Shown in pieces: positions 1 through 6,543 of a DNA stretch of 8,197 nt (position 1 is its first letter; every line of letters begins with the position of its first letter). Source of the DNA: Bacteroidia bacterium (GTDB lineage: Bacteria; Bacteroidota; Bacteroidia; NS11-12g; UBA955); NCBI GenBank assembly GCA_023258655.1, contig JALQWO010000072.1:1-8197 (forward strand). The letters are read 5' to 3'. The notes beneath the pieces were generated by a model that saw nothing but the letters and a program-made list of their open reading frames with translations, had not been told where the DNA came from and made no database searches. Made by a program: the position numbers and the translations under genes.

Positions 1-404
1 AAACCAATCATATGCCAATCTATCAACGGAATGCCCGGATATGGGACTGGTTGAAAAATATAATCGTACTGTGATTGAAATGCCCCATAGACCCGGGGGT
101 GCAAATACACAGGCATATTTTTGTTGAGCAAATAATTATAAGGCCTGATATCGTCGAGGCCTGCAGTGTGGTCCCGATGCTCATGCGTAAACAAAATCCC
201 ATCGATGTTGTTGATCCCCGCACGAATCATTTGATGACGAAAATCCGGGCCGCAATCCACGACCAAACTCAAGCCATCCCATTCAATATGAATGGAAGCA
301 CGCAAACGTTTGTCTTTGGGATTCTCACTCAAACACACCTCACTCGTACAACCAATGGGTGGTACCCCTTGCGAGGTTCCCGTACCGAGGAAGGTGATTT
401 TCAT
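1..404 (-). CDS. PhnP-like MBL-fold metallo-hydrolase (partial, 3' end off the left edge)
   Basis: N-terminal 134 residues of a metallo-beta-lactamase-fold hydrolase; the rest lies left of the window. Seen: the opening MKITFLGTGTSQGVP, typical of the PhnP-like branch, and the metal-binding motif THEHRDH (His74, His76, Asp78, His79) followed by AGLDDIRP. Members of this fold bind two metal ions and hydrolyse phosphodiesters or related bonds; PhnP itself is a cyclic phosphodiesterase. The substrate here cannot be told. No signal peptide, so cytoplasmic. The start is ATG at 402-404, only 4 bases after the stop of the isomerase gene upstream, so the two are probably co-transcribed. Odd: PhnP proteins carry a structural zinc site beginning C-x-C-x-x-C, but here residues 19-24 read C-T-S-E-V-C, with serine in place of the middle cysteine. 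Family call is firm, function is not. Confidence 0.88.
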   Translation of the reverse strand, partial: MKITFLGTGTSQGVPPIGCTSEVCLSENPKDKRLRASIHIEWDGLSLVVDCGPDFRHQMIRAGINNIDGILFTHEHRDHTAGLDDIRPYNYLLNKNMPVYLHPRVYGAFQSQYDYIFQPVPYPGIPLIDWHMIG

Positions 405-408
405 GGGA

Positions 409-1395
409 TTATTTCAAGTTTTCTAGGTGGCCCTTCAATTTCATGATGATGCCCACCTGCATATTGTCTACTTGTTTGTCGTTCGAAGCCCAAATACTCA
501 ACCAATCGGTAGCGTGGATCACTTCAAATTGAGATTTGATACTGGCATCGGAAACGGGGAACTGGTATACCACATTGCCCAAATCCGTCAATACCCCTTT
601 GAGGAAATCAAATCTTGCGTTCACGCGGGCATTCCGGCCACTGTTGAGGAAGATGAAGTTGGTATCGTGTTTCTCGTAATAGCTTTCGATCATATTGTGG
701 TTGGCCTCTGGCAATACCGACACAAAACCTTCGCCTTTGGCATTTTCTTGGATCTGTTGGCAAAAGCGAATGGCCACCGCTTCGTAAGCCAGGTCACATA
801 CCACAACAAACTTGTGTGCGATGGTGGGTTTGAAGACGGAATACATCTCCTTGGCACGCGCTACGATGGCGTCGGGTGATTGGAACATGGCTTCCACTTC
901 ACGCAAGGTGCTTGTCATGTCCTTACCCATCAGTTCTCCCAATATCATCACCAAGGTACCCAATCCAAAGCCCAAAGTCATACGGGGTTGATATCCCAAT
1001 GCAACGCTATAGAATGGCAATTGATGACTCTCAGCGAGTGCCTTGAGTTGACCTGAGGCGGCCACGCAAATCATGTCACATCCACGGCTTTTTGCCTGTG
1101 TGAACATAGACAAGGTTTCTTCGGTATTTCCGCTGTAAGAGCAGAGAATGACCAAGGTTTTTTCATTGGCATAAGCAGGCAATCCATACTCGCTGAATAC
1201 TTCAACGGGCACAGGCATTTCTTGCATGAAGGCCAAGCGGGCAATTCTACCACCTATTCCGCTACCTCCCAAACCACCTATCACGATGTTGTTGTATTGA
1301 TTCACTGACTTACCATGACTGTGGTAATTGGCCAATACATAGGTTAATTGTTCATGGAAATTTTCAAGCGATAGTTCGTGGGTAATAGTTGACAT
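409..1395 (-). CDS. Bifunctional phosphoglucose/phosphomannose isomerase (SIS family)
   Basis: 328-residue protein of the PGI/PMI family known from archaea and some bacteria, which interconverts glucose-6-phosphate or mannose-6-phosphate with fructose-6-phosphate, linking glycolysis to mannose-derived sugars. Seen: first SIS domain with GLGGSGIGG (residues 41-49) and the phosphosugar-binding SYSGNTEE (86-93); second SIS domain with QENAK (216-220) and ANHN (231-234). Glu217 and His233 are 16 residues apart, the same spacing as I recall for catalytic Glu203 and His219 of the Pyrobaculum enzyme. The C-terminal VGIIMKLKGHL fits the family ending. Length is normal, with no signal peptide. The frame is open up to 1443, but that extension would start inside the T-tract of a terminator and adds an unlikely leader, so I chose ATG at 1393-1395. 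It heads a unit with the MBL hydrolase gene. It could be annotated just as a SIS-domain protein; kinetic specificity is not visible. Confidence 0.85.
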   Translation of the reverse strand: MSTITHELSLENFHEQLTYVLANYHSHGKSVNQYNNIVIGGLGGSGIGGRIARLAFMQEMPVPVEVFSEYGLPAYANEKTLVILCSYSGNTEETLSMFTQAKSRGCDMICVAASGQLKALAESHQLPFYSVALGYQPRMTLGFGLGTLVMILGELMGKDMTSTLREVEAMFQSPDAIVARAKEMYSVFKPTIAHKFVVVCDLAYEAVAIRFCQQIQENAKGEGFVSVLPEANHNMIESYYEKHDTNFIFLNSGRNARVNARFDFLKGVLTDLGNVVYQFPVSDASIKSQFEVIHATDWLSIWASNDKQVDNMQVGIIMKLKGHLENLK

Positions 1396-1400
1396 AATCA

Positions 1401-1432
1401 CAAAAATACGATAACGACAGGGTGATTGCCAA
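1401..1432 (-). promoter_or_regulatory. Bacteroidota-type promoter for the isomerase-hydrolase unit
   Basis: On the minus strand the -7 box TATTTTTG lies at 1401-1408 and matches TAnnTTTG. A partial -33 box, ATTG (with TTG at 1430-1432), lies 21 bases upstream. Only five bases separate the -7 box from the ATG at 1395, so initiation at the usual distance would give a transcript with essentially no leader. The box sits between the upstream terminator and the start, which supports an independent promoter. The -33 box is imperfect. Confidence 0.5.
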
Positions 1433-1441
1433 TGCCATCGC

Positions 1442-1477
1442 AAAAAAAGAGGGGCCCCGTCTGCGACGGGGCCCCTC
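1442..1477 (-). terminator. Strong intrinsic terminator of the PpiD-like gene
   Basis: Perfect 13-bp inverted repeat, GAGGGGCCCCGTC at 1449-1461 and GACGGGGCCCCTC at 1465-1477, with a 3-base loop. Read on the minus strand it is followed at once by seven T residues (1448-1442). It lies 31 bases after the stop of the minus-strand foldase gene at 1508. There is no T-tract directly after the stem on the plus strand, so it acts for minus-strand transcription. Each arm also contains the self-complementary GGGGCCCC. Confidence 0.93.
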
Positions 1478-1507
1478 CAAAAAATTTTTCCTTATCCTTA
1501 CAGCTGA

Positions 1508-3673
1508 TTAAAACCAGTCAAACTTGTAACGGTAATCTTGCACCTGGGCTTTCTTTGTCAATACATCCTGCAAAGTATTCATGATGTATTGCGGACGGTT
1601 GTAAAATTCAAACGGATCGGGTGCATCTCCTGCAGATTTAGGCACCTTGATGTCATCGCGCTTGTCGATCCAAAGCATCGCCGTATTATTTTTACCCATT
1701 ACAGGAGCAGAGAATTTCTTCAGTTCTACGCCAAATGCAGCACCCAAGATACGCATCTCCGCGGCCAACTGAGGCAAGAAATTCTGACCCAACTTCAATG
1801 ACTCCAAAGGAATCAATGTAGCCCCTGTCATGCTCGCCAATTCGCGGGGTGATTTTGCTTTTTCCGCCGCTTTGCTCAATTTCTCTGCAATCAATTTACC
1901 TTTCAACTCTTCACGAACCAAAGGCTCGATATCGGAACGAACATCTTCCACCTTAGCATATCCTAAGTGTTTCACCGATTCTACGTTGAATACAACGTGC
2001 GCACCCGCAAACTGAAACACATCAGAAACATCACCCTTTGCACGCTCTTTGTCGAACAACCAGAACATGATGGATTTCACATTGTCAGCATCGTTGATTC
2101 CAGGAACACTCTGCATATCGGTTTTGATGTCTTTCATCACACGGGGAACCAAAGCCATGGATTCTACCGCTTTGTCGAAAGAACCGGCTTCAGAAGTTAC
2201 CTTGTTGCGGAATGCACGGCTCTTCTCGTCAACCACACTTACCGTACCGGGACTTGCTGCCAATTCAACTGTATTTTGTGTGTATTTGATTTTCTTGCTC
2301 TGTGGCTCATCCACCATTTTGATGATGTGGAAACCAAATTGGGTTTTTACCAATCCCACCTGTCCTTTGGTTGCGGTCTTACAGAACTCAGCAAACTCTT
2401 TTACGTAGCCACTTGCTGCAGCCCATCCCAAATCACCCCCTTTGGCTGCAGACCCTTGGTCCGTAGACAATTTTGGCGCCAATTCTGCCATGTCTGCACC
2501 GGCAATAATTTTGCCCAACACTTCCTTCGCCTTGGTCTCAGCCATCAGTGAATCCACGATGGTGGTACCGTCAGGCAATGAACCTGAAGTAGGAATCAAA
2601 ATGTGCGATGCATGAACCATAGGAACAGTATCTTTCGCCTCAGCCACTTTTTGCCAGATGTAGAAATTCCCCTCACGATAAATAGGACCTATCACTGAAT
2701 TCAATGGAGAATTCCAAACCAAATTCTTTACTTCTTCGGGCGCTGACTCAGGCAAGCTGGTGATGTTGTAATAACCCAACGCACCCAAGGTATCGGGTTC
2801 AGATTGGCTTCGCATACCATCCGCAGTTCTCACTGCAGCATTGTAGGCTTCCATGGTATCCTGCTGGGTAGGCACAACGTCCCAAACCACGTATTTCACG
2901 TTGCGGGCCTCTGCGGTGAATTTGTATTTCTCTTTGTTGCGCGACAAGAAATCTTCCAAATCGGCATCGGTCAACTTAACATCTTTGTCGGGCACACTGT
3001 TGTGGGCGATATTGACAATGCTTCCCACCACACCTTGGTTGGCCACCACATATTCGTACTCTTTTTCCGCTTTTGTTTTGATGTTCGCCTTGGAGATGTA
3101 CGTAGCATAGCGCTCAATTTTCTCATAATTGGTCACACTTTCTACCAAAGACATCAAATTGGCTTTTAACTGAGCATTGGTTTTTCCTTGTTTGAAGATC
3201 ATCTCCACCTTCTTGCCATCAAACTTGCCATCGGTTTGAAAATCGGGAATCTGCAACATCGATTCACTGGGGTATTTTCCAACCAACAACTCGTTGATAT
3301 CGGCATCAGACAAGGTGATACCCGACTTTGCGATTTCAGACATCAATACCTGTTCACGAATCAATTGATCGTAGGCACTTTGATACAATTCCTTCAAGGT
3401 TTTCTTCCGGAATTTATCGTCGGCCCCCATCTTGGTTGCCAAGGAGGGATCGTTGGCCATTTTTTGTTGGTACAATTTCTCCACCAAAGGCAACAAATCC
3501 TCTTTCTCTTTGTAGGTTTTTCCCGCAATTTCCGCAAAAACACCTTCTTCGGTTGCATTGCTATTATTGCCGTAGCGACTGTTTAAAAGGTCTCCGATAA
3601 CGAACAAAACCAAGGCGGCCACGACCACAATCACAACCATTCCTGAGTTTCTTAACTTTTGTATTACTGCCAT
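1508..3673 (-). CDS. ppiD: PpiD/SurA-like peptidyl-prolyl isomerase, membrane-anchored periplasmic foldase
   Basis: 721-residue foldase. Seen: a short basic N-terminus and one transmembrane segment at about residues 12-30 (MVVIVVVAALVLFVIGDLL) with no cleavage site, so the rest is anchored in the inner membrane facing the periplasm. Residues about 40-330 are a long, charged, mostly helical SurA-N/PpiD-type chaperone region. A parvulin (PpiC-type rotamase) domain follows at about 348-452, with HASHIL, the hallmark GGDLGW and FGFHIIK. The remaining 270 residues are a second chaperone-like region ending YRYKFDWF. Known for the family: it helps newly exported envelope proteins fold and catalyses cis-trans proline isomerisation. 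Start is ATG at 3671-3673 just before the anchor. It has its own promoter and a strong terminator, so it can be monocistronic, although no terminator separates it from the propeller gene upstream. Length and order fit Bacteroidota PpiD-like proteins; a SurA label is less apt because of the anchor. Confidence 0.9.
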   Translation of the reverse strand: MAVIQKLRNSGMVVIVVVAALVLFVIGDLLNSRYGNNSNATEEGVFAEIAGKTYKEKEDLLPLVEKLYQQKMANDPSLATKMGADDKFRKKTLKELYQSAYDQLIREQVLMSEIAKSGITLSDADINELLVGKYPSESMLQIPDFQTDGKFDGKKVEMIFKQGKTNAQLKANLMSLVESVTNYEKIERYATYISKANIKTKAEKEYEYVVANQGVVGSIVNIAHNSVPDKDVKLTDADLEDFLSRNKEKYKFTAEARNVKYVVWDVVPTQQDTMEAYNAAVRTADGMRSQSEPDTLGALGYYNITSLPESAPEEVKNLVWNSPLNSVIGPIYREGNFYIWQKVAEAKDTVPMVHASHILIPTSGSLPDGTTIVDSLMAETKAKEVLGKIIAGADMAELAPKLSTDQGSAAKGGDLGWAAASGYVKEFAEFCKTATKGQVGLVKTQFGFHIIKMVDEPQSKKIKYTQNTVELAASPGTVSVVDEKSRAFRNKVTSEAGSFDKAVESMALVPRVMKDIKTDMQSVPGINDADNVKSIMFWLFDKERAKGDVSDVFQFAGAHVVFNVESVKHLGYAKVEDVRSDIEPLVREELKGKLIAEKLSKAAEKAKSPRELASMTGATLIPLESLKLGQNFLPQLAAEMRILGAAFGVELKKFSAPVMGKNNTAMLWIDKRDDIKVPKSAGDAPDPFEFYNRPQYIMNTLQDVLTKKAQVQDYRYKFDWF

Positions 3674-3691
3674 AGTCTATTAAAAGGGAAG

Positions 3692-3723
3692 CAAAAATAG
3701 GATTTCAAGTGTATTTAGGCAAA
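3692..3723 (-). promoter_or_regulatory. Bacteroidota-type promoter for the PpiD-like gene
   Basis: Minus-strand TTTG (3720-3723), a 20-base spacer, then TATTTTTG (3692-3699). This is a near-ideal match to the Bacteroidota vegetative promoter (TTTG, about 20 bases, TAnnTTTG). The -7 box ends 18 bases before the ATG at 3673, leaving a leader of roughly a dozen bases. The rest of the 83-base gap (3674-3756) holds no convincing terminator for the propeller gene, so readthrough from trxB and the propeller gene is possible. Confidence 0.7.
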
Positions 3724-3756
3724 GGACTTGCACGATTTCCTGCATTCTTTCTGTAA

Positions 3757-5490
3757 TTATTTCAAATAAACGGGCAAACTCACACTTCTGCCCTTCTTTC
3801 GGATCACAATTTCATAGGATCCCGGAACAAATCGCGACAAAGGCAAATCAAAATCCACCTTCCCATCCAGCACATTTTCAAACACATGCGACATCACCAC
3901 CTGGGAACCCATTTTCAGCTCCACGGTGAAATTGTTTACACCGGGCCATTCCGCCCAAATAAATATTTTTTTGTCCTTCCGATGATCCACAACCGCCTCT
4001 TGCGTACTGCTTTTCTCCATCACATCGTTCATCACCCAAAAACTCAATCCCGGTTCCGCAATGCCTTCTACCCCCCTCAGCTTCTGGAGTCCAAACCACC
4101 GCGACCTGACCTTCAGGCGAGCCAAGTTCACCACGGGGTGCGACCTTGAAACATCAAAGGCCGTGTAGGCCATTACGATGTCTTTCTCCCAGTCCAGGCC
4201 GATATAATCACCCATGAAAACCGCGTTTCCGGGGGCCATAGAGGCCGTCTTCGACAACCGGATATTTTCACCGATGTGCAGAACATGCTTGCCCACTCCC
4301 CACTGTTTTTTCACCCGAACCTCGGCACCATAAACATCAAAAAATGCCCCTGTAGCACTCCTCCTGCGGTCCTGCCAGGCCACAAAAATGCGTTTGTGAT
4401 TGGGCGAGGTTACCACCATGGGAGAATATTGCTCTGTGTTGCCAAAATCAGGCGTTTGGGGATCCAGGCGATGTGCCGCGTCTACCAAACCCTTCTGTGA
4501 CTTATTCAATGGCACCGGTTCTGAAAAATTTTCTGCCCCTGCCCATTTTACAATCGCCCATACATCGCGGGTATTGCAAGCCGTGTAGGCTGTTTTGTTG
4601 CAGGTCAAACGGGAATAAACCACAACCACGTTTCCGCGTGCATCCGACACCGCGAACGGCATGCCATTCACACGCATTGTCCCACGCACATTTTCATGGT
4701 TCCATCCCCCAGGCTGAGTAGCCAAGAAACGATCCATTCCCCAGGTTTTTCCTTGGTCCCGACTGCAATCATACCAAAGGGTGTCACTTCTCGACCAAAC
4801 CGCATGCAACACGCCATCCGGCGTTACAGCGATGTTGGCTCCTTCGGCGGTTCCGTCATCATCCATCGCATCACCACCGCGATCACTAATCACCACGGGT
4901 GTCTCAAAGGGCTCGCCCATCCCCATTTTTGTCCGAGCAAACCAAATGCGCGATGAATCCTTGGGATCAGCACTACCGTAGCGATCAAATTCTGTCCATG
5001 TCAAATAGACATTCCCCTTACCCGGACTACCCTCCCATTCATCCAATGCGAACCAGGGTTTGTCTTGCATTTTGCCTTCATGGTATCCCACGTCCACAGC
5101 GGAAAAGGTGTTTCCATGATCCGCGCTTCGTTCCAAGACAATGCGGTCGAAAAATTGGGGCCATACCCCTTGCTTATTTTTGGCCAAATGCGCAAGAAAG
5201 ACCATCCCGTTTTGGGCCGTTTTCATGACCGGATCTCCGTAGAATCCCTGTGGCGGATTGACCATCACCGGCTGCCATCCCTTAAGCAGTGGATTCTCGG
5301 TCACCAACACAGTGCTTGTATTTACGCCAATCAGTGTACGATTGATGGAACCACGATCGATGGCAATGCTCGGCTCGTTCCCATTGACCGGCTCGCGACT
5401 TCCTTCAATGGCCAGTGTAGCATGCGACACCTGGGCATTGAGATTCGCTCCCATCAAGAAAGCCAACAAACCCAAGCCAAGGTATCGCAC
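3757..5490 (-). CDS. Secreted sialidase-fold (Asp-box) beta-propeller protein
   Basis: 577 residues. Seen: a signal peptide at 1-19 (hydrophobic core LGLGLLAFLMG, likely cut after NLNA before Gln20), then a large repetitive beta region. Blade-like strands recur around NEPSIAID, YGDPVM, DKPWFALD, EGANIAVTPDG and YSPMVV, with two Asp-box motifs S-x-D-x-G-x-T-aromatic at 122-129 and 243-250. Such proteins are often auto-annotated as exo-alpha-sialidase, but I see no RIP motif or arginine triad that would support enzymatic sialidase activity, so a binding or structural role is equally likely. The last 70 or so residues form a separate beta-rich module ending GSYEIVIRKKG and SLPVYLK, loosely like a secretion or surface-attachment domain. 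Start is GTG at 5488-5490; an in-frame stop lies 15 bases upstream and no ATG gives a full signal peptide. It follows trxB by 11 bases, so likely the same operon. Substrate unknown. Confidence 0.8.
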   Translation of the reverse strand: MRYLGLGLLAFLMGANLNAQVSHATLAIEGSREPVNGNEPSIAIDRGSINRTLIGVNTSTVLVTENPLLKGWQPVMVNPPQGFYGDPVMKTAQNGMVFLAHLAKNKQGVWPQFFDRIVLERSADHGNTFSAVDVGYHEGKMQDKPWFALDEWEGSPGKGNVYLTWTEFDRYGSADPKDSSRIWFARTKMGMGEPFETPVVISDRGGDAMDDDGTAEGANIAVTPDGVLHAVWSRSDTLWYDCSRDQGKTWGMDRFLATQPGGWNHENVRGTMRVNGMPFAVSDARGNVVVVYSRLTCNKTAYTACNTRDVWAIVKWAGAENFSEPVPLNKSQKGLVDAAHRLDPQTPDFGNTEQYSPMVVTSPNHKRIFVAWQDRRRSATGAFFDVYGAEVRVKKQWGVGKHVLHIGENIRLSKTASMAPGNAVFMGDYIGLDWEKDIVMAYTAFDVSRSHPVVNLARLKVRSRWFGLQKLRGVEGIAEPGLSFWVMNDVMEKSSTQEAVVDHRKDKKIFIWAEWPGVNNFTVELKMGSQVVMSHVFENVLDGKVDFDLPLSRFVPGSYEIVIRKKGRSVSLPVYLK

Positions 5491-5501
5491 GATACAAATG
5501 A

Positions 5502-6443
5502 TTAATTAACGGCAGCGTGCTTTGCACCCAACCAACGCTCTGCGTCCAAGGCTGCCATACATCCGCTGCCCGCAGCCGTAACCGCTTGGCGATAAATTTT
5601 GTCTTGCGCATCACCCGCACAGAAAACACCTTCTACATTGGTATAACTCGTACCCGGCTTGGTGATGATGTATCCCTGATCATCCATATCGATGTAGGGC
5701 TTGAAAATGTCGGTATTGGGTTTATGTCCGATCGCCACAAAAAATCCTTTGATTGGGAATTCGCGGGTTTCACCGGTGACATTGTTTTTCACACGCAAAC
5801 CTTCCACCCCGAAATCGCCCAAAATCTCATCGGTTTCTGTGTTGAACAACACTTCGATGTTGGGTGTATTCATCACGCGATGCTGCATGGCTTTCGATGC
5901 ACGGAACTCGTCTTTGCGCACCAACATGTATACCTTATTACAAATTTTGGCCAGGTATGACGCTTCTTCACAGGCGGTGTCGCCAGCACCCACGATGGCT
6001 ACGTCCTGACCGCGGTAGAAAAATCCATCGCAGACTGCACAGGCACTTACCCCGGAACCATTGAGTCGCTGCTCTGAGGGAATCCCTAACCACTTGGCGC
6101 TAGCACCCGTGGAGATAATCACCGCTTGGGCTTCAATCTCGTGACTGCCATCTACGATAACCTTTTGGGGTCCGCCTTGTTTAAACTCAACCGAAGTCAC
6201 CATCCCAAAACGCACATCGGTACCCAAACGAACCGCTTGCTCTTTGAAATTATTCATCATTTCAGGACCCTGAATTCCATGGGGAAAACCGGGATAATTC
6301 TCCACCTCGGTGGTGATGGTTAACTGTCCGCCAGGCTGCAATCCTTCATACATCACAGGCTTCATATCCGCACGGGCGGCATAAATGGCGGCGGTGTATC
6401 CTGCCGGGCCGCTACCAATGATCAAACACTCTACTTTTTCCAT
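5502..6443 (-). CDS. trxB: Thioredoxin-disulfide reductase
   Basis: 313 residues, the usual length for the low-molecular-weight bacterial enzyme, which passes electrons from NADPH through FAD and a redox disulfide to thioredoxin in the cytoplasm. Seen: FAD-binding GSGPAGYTAAIYAARA (10-25), GGQLTITTEVENYPGF (38-53), the redox pair C-A-V-C-D-G at Cys135 and Cys138, the NAD(P)-binding GAGDTACEEA (152-161), and the C-terminal FAD motif VFCAGDAQD followed by RQAVTAAGSG. Odd: the 2'-phosphate-binding motif, H-R-R-x-x-x-R at 175-181 in E. coli, reads V-R-K-D-E-F-R, keeping Arg176 and Arg181 but losing the histidine and replacing one arginine with lysine. Start is ATG at 6441-6443, close behind a -7 box. 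The propeller gene follows 11 bases after the stop. Confidence 0.97.
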   Translation of the reverse strand: MEKVECLIIGSGPAGYTAAIYAARADMKPVMYEGLQPGGQLTITTEVENYPGFPHGIQGPEMMNNFKEQAVRLGTDVRFGMVTSVEFKQGGPQKVIVDGSHEIEAQAVIISTGASAKWLGIPSEQRLNGSGVSACAVCDGFFYRGQDVAIVGAGDTACEEASYLAKICNKVYMLVRKDEFRASKAMQHRVMNTPNIEVLFNTETDEILGDFGVEGLRVKNNVTGETREFPIKGFFVAIGHKPNTDIFKPYIDMDDQGYIITKPGTSYTNVEGVFCAGDAQDKIYRQAVTAAGSGCMAALDAERWLGAKHAAVN

Positions 6444-6452
6444 AAAACCCTA

Positions 6453-6460
6453 CAAAAATA
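6453..6460 (-). promoter_or_regulatory. trxB: -7 promoter box of trxB
   Basis: TATTTTTG on the minus strand, ending 9 bases before the trxB ATG. No TTTG or TTG occurs at the expected 19-21 base distance upstream, so the -33 half is weak or absent; the octamer and its position are the evidence. The predicted leader is only a few bases. Confidence 0.5.
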
Positions 6461-6502
6461 AAATCCATTTTGGGGAGTTATCGTGATTTTGTTCACACTT
6501 GA

Positions 6503-6510
6503 TATTTTTG
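6503..6510 (+). promoter_or_regulatory. -7 promoter box of the cysteine-rich secreted protein gene
   Basis: TATTTTTG on the plus strand, 33 bases before the GTG at 6544 and divergent to the trxB -7 box 42 bases away. No TTTG lies 19-21 bases upstream; the nearest (6488-6491) is only 11 bases off. The 100-base gap 6444-6543 therefore holds two back-to-back -7 boxes and no other structure that I can see. Confidence 0.42.
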
Positions 6511-6543
6511 GAAATCTCGGTCAATTTGCGTATATTGTGATTG

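Noticed and set aside
427..879. Open plus-strand frame of 150 codons opposite the isomerase gene
   Set aside because: Shadow of the SIS-domain gene on the other strand; no domain or promoter of its own.
1396..1443. N-terminal extension of the isomerase to ATG at 1443
   Set aside because: It would begin inside the T-tract of the terminator and upstream of the -7 box, and the added residues (MRWHWQSPCRYRIFVI) do not match the family start.
1967..2551. Open plus-strand frame of 194 codons opposite the foldase gene
   Set aside because: It lies wholly antisense to the parvulin domain region, whose minus-strand protein shows clear family motifs, and its own translation shows no recognisable domain.
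2697..2713. Two GAATTC sites spaced six bases apart
   Set aside because: Short palindromes in coding sequence with no wider repeat; expected by chance.
3674..3756. Possible terminator after the propeller gene
   Set aside because: The only complementarity (near 3720-3745) is short and relies on G-U pairs, with no T-tract; I could not support a terminator.
5517..5960. Open plus-strand frame of 147 codons opposite trxB
   Set aside because: Antisense to a fully recognisable trxB; composition follows the codon structure of the real gene.
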